DNA of 45,962 bases from assembly GCA_017882305.1 (NCBI GenBank), contig JADGPU010000014.1, positions 1 to 45,962 of the forward strand. The letters run 5' to 3'. The DNA comes from Bacteroidales bacterium. Its GTDB lineage: Bacteria > Bacteroidota > Bacteroidia > Bacteroidales > VadinHA17. The position numbers and the translations under genes were made by a program. The notes under the pieces are model-generated. The model had not been told where the DNA came from. It did not search any database and was given only the letters and a program-made list of their open reading frames with translations. The stretch's first letter is position 1, and each line of letters begins with the position of its first letter. Shown here in pieces: positions 17,452-25,125 of the stretch.

Positions 17452-17479
17452 ATTATGTGTCACTTAACATAATATTTTT
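17452..17479 (+). terminator. AT-rich terminator after pfk-HAD
   Basis: ATTATGT (17452-17458) pairs with ACATAAT (17467-17473) around an 8-base loop, followed by ATTTTT. The stem is AT-only and weak, but its place about 100 bases after the HAD stop codon and before the convergent uvrC 3' end fits a terminator. A further perfect palindrome, GACTTAAGTC, lies at 17416-17425. Confidence 0.4.
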
Positions 17480-17485
17480 GAAAAT

Positions 17486-17501
17486 TGTTCCACGTGGAAA
17501 C
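17486..17501. promoter_or_regulatory. parS: parS-like ParB binding site, near-perfect
   Basis: TGTTCCACGTGGAAAC carries the 12-base perfect palindrome TTCCACGTGGAA and matches 14 of 16 positions of the parS consensus TGTTNCACGTGNAACA. It lies 5 bases past the uvrC stop codon. It shares 17 identical bases, AATTGTTCCACGTGGAA, with the perfect site at 20409. Confidence 0.7.
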
Positions 17502-17506
17502 TACAG

Positions 17507-19300
17507 CTATTTTCTGAAATATCCGGATAAAATAGCACTTTTTGCAAATCCAACAAGATTTTCAAGTTCTTCGGTGGAGGCACTTTTAATTTTATCAACC
17601 GATTCAAAATGTTTAAGCAAAATCTCTTTTGTCTTTGGACCGATTCCTTTTATCTGATCAAGATCAGATTTTATCATTTCAGACGAGCGTTTATCACGAT
17701 GAAAATTTATCCCGAACCTGTGCGCTTCATTTCTTAAATTTTGTATGATCTTAAGAGTTATTGAATTTTTATCCAGATATATTGGAATGCTATCTCCCGG
17801 AAAATAAATTTCCTCAAGTTTCTTCGCAATTCCAATCACAGTAATTTTTTCTCTTAAACCTAATTTATCTATGCTTTTCATTGCTGATGAGAGCTGCCCT
17901 TTACCCCCGTCAATAATAATAAGCTGGGGTGGATTTTGATTCTCATCAAGCATTCTTCGATAACGTCTGTAGACTATTTCCTCCATTGAGGAAAAATCAT
18001 CAGGGCCGGTTACCGTCTTAATATTAAAATGGCGGTACTCATTTTTACTCGGTCTGGCGTTTCTGAAAACAACACATGCGGCAACCGGATTGGTTCCCAT
18101 AATATTTGAATTATCGAAACATTCAATATGAACCGGCAAGTCAGGCATATGAAGATCATTTTTTAGCTTTTCGAGGTTTCTCCCGGTTCGTACCTGAGGA
18201 GAATGTTCCATCCTTTTCTTCTTTTGTTCCAGTTTGTAGTAGATAGCATTACGTTCAGCGAGCTCAAGAAGTTTCTGCTTTTCACCCGCCTTTGGCACAG
18301 TATATTTAACACTATCCAGAAGAATATCGGGCTTGAAGGGTAAAATTATTTCGGGAGAATCGCTTAAGAGTCTTTGTCTGATTTCAGTTATGGCAAAACC
18401 AAGAATAGATTCTTTTTCTTCATCGGTTCTGATCTTAAGCTCTATAGTAAGCGCCTGGATTACAGCTCCTTCGACTACTTTTAAGTAGTTTACATAAGCA
18501 TTGTCAGACTCCTGTGTAATGGCGAAAACATCTACATTCTTAATAGTATTGCTTACCACTGTTGAACGGCTTCTGAACCTTGCAAGGATATCAATCTTCT
18601 CCTTAATTGACTGGGCCTCTTCAAAGCGAAGCTCTTCAGAATATTGAGCCATTGCCTCTTTCAGGTGTTCTATGACTGTTGAAATATTCCCCTTTAGAAT
18701 ATCTCTTATCTGTTCTATATTCTCAAGATAATCACTTTCAGGCTGTTTACCTACACATGGCGCTTTGCAATTACCCAAATGATATTCCAGGCACACTTTA
18801 AATTTTCCGGCTTCAATATTTGATTCTGTCAGGCTATGCGTACAGGTTCTTAACTTATATAATTGTCTTATAAAACTAATTAATGTTTTAACCATCAATC
18901 CTGAGGTATAAGGACCAAAATAAACAGATCCGTCCCTAACGGGGTTTCTCGTACTGAAGACTCTTGGAAATGGTTCATTCTTTATACATATCCAGGGAAA
19001 GGTTTTATCATCCTTCAATAGTATATTATACCTGGGTTGATGTCTCTTAATAAGGTTGTTCTCAAGCAAGAGAGCGTCTGATTCGTTATCCACAACTATG
19101 TGACGTATATCAGATGTCTTTTTCAGAAGAGCAATCGTTTTTCCTGACTGGTTTTTTGCGAAGTATGAGGTTACTCTTTTCTTCAGGTTTTTAGCTTTTC
19201 CGACGTATATTATTATTCCTGAAGAATCAATAAACTGGTATACTCCGGGATTATCCGGAATCAAAGAAAGAATTGATTTATATTTTTCCTCAGTTGCCAT
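17507..19300 (-). CDS. uvrC: UvrABC nucleotide excision repair subunit UvrC
   Basis: UvrC makes the two incisions around a DNA lesion. Starting at ATG 19298-19300 the protein is 597 residues, the normal UvrC length. It shows the N-terminal GIY-YIG nuclease domain (PDNPGVYQF, IYVGKAKNLKKRV), the cysteine-flanked region YHLGNCKAPCVG, the UVR motif (EEAQSIKEKIDIL), the RNase H-like second nuclease (IECFDNSN, DGGKGQLSSA, and the EAHRFGI-type HR residues) and a C-terminal helix-hairpin-helix (IKGIGPKTKEILLKHF). The same open frame continues upstream for 292 more codons, but these are a decayed adenine deaminase plus a repeat, so they are not part of UvrC. A near-consensus promoter lies at 19322-19329. 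A parS site lies 5 bases past the stop. Confidence 0.93.
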   Translation of the reverse strand: MATEEKYKSILSLIPDNPGVYQFIDSSGIIIYVGKAKNLKKRVTSYFAKNQSGKTIALLKKTSDIRHIVVDNESDALLLENNLIKRHQPRYNILLKDDKTFPWICIKNEPFPRVFSTRNPVRDGSVYFGPYTSGLMVKTLISFIRQLYKLRTCTHSLTESNIEAGKFKVCLEYHLGNCKAPCVGKQPESDYLENIEQIRDILKGNISTVIEHLKEAMAQYSEELRFEEAQSIKEKIDILARFRSRSTVVSNTIKNVDVFAITQESDNAYVNYLKVVEGAVIQALTIELKIRTDEEKESILGFAITEIRQRLLSDSPEIILPFKPDILLDSVKYTVPKAGEKQKLLELAERNAIYYKLEQKKKRMEHSPQVRTGRNLEKLKNDLHMPDLPVHIECFDNSNIMGTNPVAACVVFRNARPSKNEYRHFNIKTVTGPDDFSSMEEIVYRRYRRMLDENQNPPQLIIIDGGKGQLSSAMKSIDKLGLREKITVIGIAKKLEEIYFPGDSIPIYLDKNSITLKIIQNLRNEAHRFGINFHRDKRSSEMIKSDLDQIKGIGPKTKEILLKHFESVDKIKSASTEELENLVGFAKSAILSGYFRK

Positions 19301-19321
19301 CAAATTTGAAGAATTTGGGGG

Positions 19322-19329
19322 TAAAGATA
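19322..19329 (-). promoter_or_regulatory. Candidate -7 element for uvrC
   Basis: The minus strand reads TATCTTTA, one base off TAnnTTTG, about 22 bases before the uvrC ATG. It would let uvrC be transcribed without the upstream pseudogene. Confidence 0.35.
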
Positions 19330-19344
19330 GTATTTGTCCCAATT

Positions 19345-19410
19345 CGTTGCACACCCTCGCCCTTCGTGCACTCCCCCGACCGGGGGAGAAATTCTCGGCA
19401 TTTAATCCGC
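19345..19410. repeat. G/C-rich palindromic repeat at the adeC-uvrC junction
   Basis: This stretch is G/C-rich in an AT-rich setting and holds the stem CTCCCCC (19371-19377) facing GGGGGAG (19382-19388). It belongs to the same general class as the repeats at 10022-10210 and 43283-43363. It lies exactly where the adenine deaminase homology stops and codes for the unnatural SPGRGSARRARV stretch of the fused frame. Confidence 0.6.
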
Positions 19411-19419
19411 GGTCGCCAA

Positions 19420-20378
19420 TTTTCAAAACGTCATTACTAATATCCGGTGTCACAAACTCTGATTCTGGCGAAGAGCCATGTATTTCACTTGTGAAGAGCT
19501 CTCCTTCGACTGCAACAATTATTCTTATTTCACCATGTTTGTTTTTTACAAGGATGTCAGAATCAGTTATCGGTTCGCAATTGAAGTTATTAACAGGACT
19601 TCTCTCTTTATATCTAAATAGAACCTTGCCTTCCGTGAACACTTTTTTTCCTTTTATCCGGGTCTCCTGAATATTCATCGTTGACAGACTATCCACTAAA
19701 ATAAAATCTGCAAAATCACCCTGACGGAGTAATCCTGCATCCATATTGTAGTGTTCTGATGGATTAATGGTGGCACTCCGAATAACATCGAATGCATTAT
19801 ATCCTTCTGAAATAAGTCGTGCAATTAATTTGTTTATATGCCCTTTTTGCAGCATCTCAGGATGCAAATCATCACTGCATAACATAACCATATCAGGTTT
19901 TGTATTGAATAAATCTTTCGATGAATTAAGATTCTTTGCGGCACTTCCTTCCCTTATCAGAATCTTCATTCCCAAAGAAATCTTTTCGTTAGCCTCTGCT
20001 AAATTGCTGCATTCATGCTCTGTAGTAATACTTGCCGTTACATACTTCTTCAACATTTCCCCTGATAATCCTGGTGCGTGGCCGTCTATTGGTTTATTTA
20101 ATTCTTTAGCACAATTCAGTTTTTTTATAACTTCTGCATCAAATATAACACCGGGGAAATTCATCATTTCAGACAAAGTTTCATTGCAGTCGTTGCAAAT
20201 GCACCTGGAGTAATCATTGAGCTCTCAACATGAATATGAGCATCAATCAGACCTGGCATAGTATATACATCCTGATCAGAATTTGATGGTTCAATTCTTT
20301 TAATTCTATCCCCTTAAAGCTAATTACTGAAAGATAAATATCCCGGTTATGAATATCTACCAATGACCAAAGACTTTC
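19420..20378 (-). pseudogene. adeC: Decayed adenine deaminase gene
   Basis: Three adenine deaminase pieces follow in order on the minus strand. Piece 1 (20378 to about 20311) reads SLVDIHNRDIYLSVISFKG. Piece 2 (about 20313 to 20167, another frame) reads GDRIKRIEPSNSDQDVY and PGLIDAHIHVESSMITP, which holds the HxH metal site; one lost G in a run at 20310-20313 explains the shift. It ends at tandem TGA codons. Piece 3 (from 20176) reads LSEMMNFPGV, KPIDGHAPGLSG, EHECSNLAEA, LIREGSAAKNL, CSDDLHPE and ATINPSEHY, then stops at NDVLKI. Roughly 85 codons between pieces 2 and 3, and about 190 C-terminal codons, are missing. The N-terminus also lacks about 25 residues. The enzyme would deaminate adenine to hypoxanthine, but this copy cannot. 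Piece 3 has no stop and runs in frame into uvrC. A TTG at 20174-20176 could pass as a false start. Confidence 0.85.
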
Positions 20379-20408
20379 CTAAAATATTTTATTTGTTTTT
20401 AGAATAAT

Positions 20409-20424
20409 TGTTCCACGTGGAACA
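20409..20424. promoter_or_regulatory. parS: parS ParB binding site, perfect
   Basis: TGTTCCACGTGGAACA is a perfect 16-base palindrome that fits the ParB consensus TGTTNCACGTGNAACA at every defined position. It begins 2 bases past the mnmG stop codon (20427-20429 on the minus strand) and lies between mnmG and the adeC remnant. ParB loaded here would spread over mnmG and uvrC and help segregate the chromosome. Confidence 0.85.
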
Positions 20425-20426
20425 TT

Positions 20427-22301
20427 CTATCTCCCCAGATACATTAATAAAATATTAATGTCTGAAGGAGAAACTCCGCTGATTCTTCCTGCCTGTCCAA
20501 TATTTGATGGTTTTATCTTTGTTAACTTTTGTCTTCCTTCTGTAGAAATAGAAACCAATTCATTAAAGTTAATATCCTCCGGGATTCTTAAACTCTCAAG
20601 TCTCTTTATCTTATCCGCAACTATTTTTTCTCTTTGAATATATCCTTCATATTTAATCTTAATTTCTGCAGATTCAGATATCTCTTTGAATCTATCTGAA
20701 TTAACCGCTTTAAGCTTATCCACACCTTTCATTACTTTCAGAAGTGCCCTTATTTCAACCTGCGGCCTGGATGCAATCGAAATAGCCTTTACTTTCTGAA
20801 TAATTTTTTTAGTTCCTACTTCTTCAAGAAATCCATTAATTTCTTCAGGATCAACACTCTTTTCTGCAAGAAAATCAATTATCTCTTTAATCATGTCTTC
20901 CTTTTCCTGCAGATGACTTACTCGATCTCTTTTTGCTGTGCCCAAATCAAATGCTTTTCTTGTAAGTCTTTCATCGGCGTTGTCCTGCCTTAAAAGTATC
21001 CTGTACTCTGCTCTTGAGGTAAACATTCTGTATGGTTCGTCAACACCTTTTGTAACCAGATCATCAATAAGTACACCTATGTATGATTCTTCTCTACCCA
21101 AAACTAAGGGTTCATAATTCCGAACTTTCAATACGGAGTTTATTCCGGCAATCAATCCTTGCGCTGCCGCTTCTTCATAACCTGTTGTGCCGTTTATCTG
21201 CCCTGCAAAATAAAGATTACTGATTGCCTTTGTTTCCAGAGTATGTGTTAATTGTGTAGGTTGAAAAAAGTCATATTCAATAGCATAACCCGGTCTGAAC
21301 ATTTCTACTTTTTCTAAACCTCTAACCTTTCTCAACGCTTTCAATTGCACTTCAAGTGGGAGACTACTTGAAAAACCATTTATATAATATTCAACTGTAT
21401 CCTCTCCTTCAGGTTCAATAAACAGCTGGTGTGAATTTCTTTCTTTAAATGTTACAACTTTATCTTCAATACTAGGACAATATCTGGGGCCACGACCTTT
21501 TATTCTTCCTGTAAACAGAGGACTAAATTCAAGTCCCTTTCTGATTTCTTCATGTACGTTTTCATTCGTGTGCGTAATGTAGCAGCTTCTTTGTTCCAGT
21601 AATGTTCTGTTCTCCATTAAATAAGAAAAAGATCTCTCCTCATCGTCTCCCTTCTGTTCAGTCATAGCCTTAAAATCAATTGATCTTCCGTCTACCCTTG
21701 CACTTGTCCCTGTTTTCATTCTTTCCACAGAAAATCCTAGTTGTTCCAGTTGCTCACTTAACCCGGTTGATGACTGCTCCCCCGATCGTCCTCCCTTGAT
21801 ATTTTTAAACCCAATATGCATCAATCCATTTAAAAAGGTTCCATTTGTCAGAATTACAGCTTTTGAATAAAACCTTGTACCAAAGGAAGTCTGAACACCT
21901 TGTATTTTAATTCCATCTAAAATCAATGAATTAGCTTGTTCCTGCCATATGTAAAGATTATCTGAACCTTCGAGAACTTTTCTCCATTCTATAGTAAATT
22001 TTTGTCGATCGCATTGCGCTCTAGGGCTCCACATTGCTGGTCCTTTCGACTTATTAAGCATGCGGAATTGAATCATGCTTCTGTCAGTCACTATTCCACT
22101 CATCCCTCCCATTGCATCAATCTCTCTTATTATCTGGCCCTTCGCAATTCCTCCCATAGCCGGATTACATGACATCTGAGCGAGTTTAGTCATGTCCATA
22201 GTAATAAGCAGCGTTTTTGCTCCCATTGTTGCTGCCGCATGTGCTGCTTCACAACCCGCATGCCCCCCTCCAACTACTATTATATCGTACTGAAAATCCA
22301 T
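20427..22301 (-). CDS. mnmG: tRNA uridine-5-carboxymethylaminomethyl modification enzyme MnmG
   Basis: MnmG (GidA), with MnmE, adds the carboxymethylaminomethyl group to the wobble uridine of certain tRNAs. The 624-residue protein is full length. The FAD-binding motif IVVGGGHAGCEAA is at residues 9-21. Other hallmarks are SCNPAMGGIAKGQIIREIDAMGG, MLNKSKGPAMWSPRAQCDR, RYCPSIEDKVVTF, GQINGTTGYEEAAAQGLIAG, RMFTSRAEYRILLRQDNAD and the C-terminal GQAGRISGVSPSDI. It follows ybeY by 3 bases in an operon of the same strand. A perfect parS lies just past its stop. mnmG is often near the chromosome origin in bacteria, which suits that. Confidence 0.96.
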   Translation of the reverse strand: MDFQYDIIVVGGGHAGCEAAHAAATMGAKTLLITMDMTKLAQMSCNPAMGGIAKGQIIREIDAMGGMSGIVTDRSMIQFRMLNKSKGPAMWSPRAQCDRQKFTIEWRKVLEGSDNLYIWQEQANSLILDGIKIQGVQTSFGTRFYSKAVILTNGTFLNGLMHIGFKNIKGGRSGEQSSTGLSEQLEQLGFSVERMKTGTSARVDGRSIDFKAMTEQKGDDEERSFSYLMENRTLLEQRSCYITHTNENVHEEIRKGLEFSPLFTGRIKGRGPRYCPSIEDKVVTFKERNSHQLFIEPEGEDTVEYYINGFSSSLPLEVQLKALRKVRGLEKVEMFRPGYAIEYDFFQPTQLTHTLETKAISNLYFAGQINGTTGYEEAAAQGLIAGINSVLKVRNYEPLVLGREESYIGVLIDDLVTKGVDEPYRMFTSRAEYRILLRQDNADERLTRKAFDLGTAKRDRVSHLQEKEDMIKEIIDFLAEKSVDPEEINGFLEEVGTKKIIQKVKAISIASRPQVEIRALLKVMKGVDKLKAVNSDRFKEISESAEIKIKYEGYIQREKIVADKIKRLESLRIPEDINFNELVSISTEGRQKLTKIKPSNIGQAGRISGVSPSDINILLMYLGR

Positions 22302-22304
22302 AAC

Positions 22305-22724
22305 TTACTCCTCAACTGACCTTATCCAGAAATCTTCCATCTTTCTCATTTCATTTTTACTATCTTCATTTGTATCGTCAAATCCCACCAGATGCAAGAC
22401 ACCATGAATCAGGACCCTGAACAATTCCGCTTCTAAACTAACATTATAGTTTAAAGCATTCTCCTTCACTCTTTCCAGGCTTACATAAATTTCACCGTTT
22501 ATTACACTTTCTTTATTATAATTAAATGTAATAACATCAGTATAGTAATCATGTTCAAGAAACTCAACATTAATTACTCTTAGATTTTCATCATTTGTAA
22601 TTACAAAATTAAGGTCACCAGAAACTTTCCCCGCTTTCCTGATGACCTCTTTAATGATCTTCAAAGCTTTTCTCCATCCTTTAAGCCTGAAGCTAGTATC
22701 ATCATAGTATATTCTGATGCTCAA
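22305..22724 (-). CDS. ybeY: Endoribonuclease YbeY
   Basis: YbeY is a metal-dependent RNase used in 16S rRNA maturation and ribosome quality control. The 139-residue protein has the metal motif [11 protein letters not shown] near residues 105-115. The first two His of the usual HxxxHxxxxxH are present, but the third position is Asp rather than His, as is common in Bacteroidota. The central part, [21 protein letters not shown], matches the family's DVLSFP and GDI strands in a variant form. Its ATG overlaps the stop of the upstream ATPase gene by 4 bases (ATGA), so the two are translationally coupled. Confidence 0.9.
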   Translation of the reverse strand: MSIRIYYDDTSFRLKGWRKALKIIKEVIRKAGKVSGDLNFVITNDENLRVINVEFLEHDYYTDVITFNYNKESVINGEIYVSLERVKENALNYNVSLEAELFRVLIHGVLHLVGFDDTNEDSKNEMRKMEDFWIRSVEE

Positions 22725-23125
22725 GATAAGTCATTCTTAAATGTCATTGTAACTGAATTTCCTTTTTTGTTGTATTGAATTTTATCAGCCAGGTGGGACA
22801 TAAGATAAATACCTCTCCCGTTAAGCGCTTCAATGTTTTCCGGTGTTGTTGGGTCAGGAACTTTTTCAGGTCTAAAACCTGCACCCTCATCAGTAACAGT
22901 AATTTGAAGTTCATTACTTTTGAAGGTAATTTCAATATCCACCATTTTCTCAGGATCCGAATGGTTACCATGTAAAATTGCATTATTAACTGCTTCCATT
23001 GCAGAGACTAGAATTTTCCCATAATTATCCTGCGAAATTCCTATTACTGTTGTTGCTTCATCAATTGCATTTTCAACAATTCTTAAGCTTCCTACTGTAG
23101 ATTCAATTCTGATTTTTTTATACAT
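22721..23125 (-). CDS. RsbW-like ATP-binding (GHKL) protein, possible anti-sigma factor
   Basis: The 134-residue protein is a single HATPase (GHKL) domain of the RsbW/SpoIIAB type. The N box is [11 protein letters not shown], the G1 box is DEGAGFRP and the G2 box is [13 protein letters not shown]. Proteins of this size usually act as anti-sigma factor kinases or as regulatory ATPases. No partner anti-anti-sigma (STAS) gene is next to it in the window. It follows the EnvC-like gene with a 57-base gap and overlaps ybeY by 4 bases. Its targets are unknown. Confidence 0.85.
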   Translation of the reverse strand: MYKKIRIESTVGSLRIVENAIDEATTVIGISQDNYGKILVSAMEAVNNAILHGNHSDPEKMVDIEITFKSNELQITVTDEGAGFRPEKVPDPTTPENIEALNGRGIYLMSHLADKIQYNKKGNSVTMTFKNDLS

Positions 23126-23182
23126 AATTTGTCAACTGCCAAACCTTATACTGAAATATCATTTATTTGTTTCAAAAATTTA

Positions 23183-24364
23183 CTATTTTTTCGAAATCCA
23201 AGATTCCGGATCCAGCTTCTCTTTTTCTTCAAATATCATAAATTTTAAGATTGCTTTATTCCCATTTCCCGTTTCACAAAAAACATTTCCTATTTCCTGT
23301 TTTGTTTCGACTTTATCTCCCCGTTTGATCTTCAAATCTACAATATTTTGATAAACTGTAAGATACTTGCCATGCCTGATAATAATTGTTGTGTTAGCTC
23401 CAGGTATCTTAAATACTTCCGCAACTTCACCTTTAAAAATGCTTCTAACTGCAGTTTTTCCCAGACTTGTAATCTCAATTCCTATATTATTCTCTGTGAC
23501 GTATTTTAATACCGGGTGCTTCTGGATACCAAATTGACTTGTAATAATTCCTTTTTCAACGGGCCATGGTAATCTGCCCCTATTCTCAGCAAAATTTTCT
23601 CCAATTAATTTTTGTTCCGGTGTATTGTCAGATTTAATTGGCCTTTTTCTTTCATCTTCCATTATTCGTGCAATTTCCTTTTCAATTTTGTCAGCAATTC
23701 TCTTTTTCTCTTCAAGTTCTTTTTGTAGTTGTTTCTCTTTTTTACTTAACGACTTAACCATCGACTGCTTTCTTTCCTGTTCGGACTGTAACAGGTTTTT
23801 TTGTCGTTCTTCTCTGGATTTTAAATCAAAAATTCTTGACAAGTCATTCTGTAGTCTGTCTTTAGATGTTTTTATCTGATCCTTCAACTCCAATATTATC
23901 TCAGATTCTCTTCTTCGGAATTTAGTCACCTGCTGTAAATATTTAAGTCTTTTATATCCCTGATTAAAATCCTTTGCTGAAAGGATATATACCAGTTCAG
24001 GATTTTCTTTTTGAGATTTATAGGAATTAATAACTGCTCTGGCATAATCATTTTTCAAATCTATCAGGTCACTTTCCATCATGTTAATTGCAATAGTATT
24101 CAGGTCAATTCTTTCGTTTAGCAGATTGATTTCATCCCTCATTCCTTTAATTACTGATTCTCTCAAATTTAGCTTATTGCCAATTATCTTAACTTCATTC
24201 ATGCTTTCCTCTTTTTTCCTGGCGGTAGATTTAAGCATGTTATCCATATATGTAATTTCATTCAAAGTTGTGTTTCTTTTTTCCTCAAGCTCCGCTTTCG
24301 ACTGAGCTGTTAAACAGGAAGATATAATCCAAAATAGAAGGTTTGTAAGAATCAGATATTTCAT
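23183..24364 (-). CDS. EnvC-like murein hydrolase activator with degenerate LytM domain
   Basis: The 393-residue protein has a signal peptide (MKYLILTNLLFWIISSCLTAQS), about 230 residues of lysine/glutamate-rich coiled coil and a C-terminal LytM/M23 domain (LPWPVEKGIITSQFGIQKHP, RHGKYLTVYQNI). The zinc ligands of active LytM enzymes are lost: the first His and the Asp positions are replaced (ENNIGIE) and the final HxH is H-G-K with the second His changed to Gln. As with EnvC and NlpD it most likely activates amidases that split septal peptidoglycan rather than cutting glycan itself. It overlaps the DUF4292 gene by 4 bases (ATGA). Confidence 0.88.
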   Translation of the reverse strand: MKYLILTNLLFWIISSCLTAQSKAELEEKRNTTLNEITYMDNMLKSTARKKEESMNEVKIIGNKLNLRESVIKGMRDEINLLNERIDLNTIAINMMESDLIDLKNDYARAVINSYKSQKENPELVYILSAKDFNQGYKRLKYLQQVTKFRRRESEIILELKDQIKTSKDRLQNDLSRIFDLKSREERQKNLLQSEQERKQSMVKSLSKKEKQLQKELEEKKRIADKIEKEIARIMEDERKRPIKSDNTPEQKLIGENFAENRGRLPWPVEKGIITSQFGIQKHPVLKYVTENNIGIEITSLGKTAVRSIFKGEVAEVFKIPGANTTIIIRHGKYLTVYQNIVDLKIKRGDKVETKQEIGNVFCETGNGNKAILKFMIFEEKEKLDPESWISKK

Positions 24365-25125
24365 ACAAGCTCAATTAATTCATAGCCCTTTCCCGGAATA
24401 AATTTAACACTTCCGTTCCAAGGCAACTCAACTTTTAAAATCCTAATCTTTATTTTAGTATTGTACTTCATGTCTTCAAATTCCACTATTCTGGGAATTA
24501 AAATATTTTCAATATTTACAAAACTTTCATATTTTATCAGAATATAAGGTTGAGCATCATTGGTTATCATATTAATTGAAATTGCTTTTTTCATTTTACA
24601 ATCAATGTCATATTTTAAAGCTATCCCTTTCACAATGCAACTAATGTTTAATTTATCTCCTGAACATAGCTCCTTATTACATAAATCAGTTTCCTCAAAA
24701 ACCACATCTCCAAAAATTAAGGGTAAACAATTCTGAGTAAGACCATACTTCCTTTCTAAATAAAACGAAGTGCCAAAATACATTTTTTTGTTTACCCTGT
24801 CATTAACAAGTATTGTATCTCCTGAGATGTATATCCTGGCTCCTTCAATTCCCGTCCTGCTTTTTATGCTGATTAGATATTTACCAGGGTTCTCAAATTT
24901 TAAATTGCCTATAAATTTCTCTTTCCTGTTTTGATTTACAACTTCAATTTCCGCTTTTTTAATAAAAAAATTGCCATTTGTAATATTCTGGCTTTTAACA
25001 CTTTCCAATATATTACCTGAAATTAATACTTTTGAATTTCTTTTCACACCATTACCTGCGTTTCGGCTTACAAAACAGCTCCCCATAAATACTCCCAGAA
25101 TCAATATGAAGACTATTTTCCGCAA
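24361..25125 (-). CDS. DUF4292 lipoprotein
   Basis: The 254-residue protein has a lipoprotein signal ending GVFMGSC at the lipobox and then an all-beta domain of the Bacteroidota family DUF4292. The mature protein has repeated LKFENPGKYLISIKSRTGIEGARIYIS-type strands resembling lipoprotein-carrier folds of the LolA/LolB kind. A role in envelope lipid or lipoprotein handling is an inference from that resemblance. It overlaps the TPR gene by 13 bases and the EnvC-like gene by 4, so it lies firmly in one operon. Confidence 0.85.
   Translation of the reverse strand: MRKIVFILILGVFMGSCFVSRNAGNGVKRNSKVLISGNILESVKSQNITNGNFFIKKAEIEVVNQNRKEKFIGNLKFENPGKYLISIKSRTGIEGARIYISGDTILVNDRVNKKMYFGTSFYLERKYGLTQNCLPLIFGDVVFEETDLCNKELCSGDKLNISCIVKGIALKYDIDCKMKKAISINMITNDAQPYILIKYESFVNIENILIPRIVEFEDMKYNTKIKIRILKVELPWNGSVKFIPGKGYELIELV

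Noticed and set aside
17507..20176. An 889-residue adenine deaminase-UvrC bifunctional enzyme
   Set aside because: The N-terminal part lacks the HxH metal site in frame, about 85 internal codons and the C-terminal domain, while UvrC is complete from its own ATG. It is a pseudogene reading into a gene.
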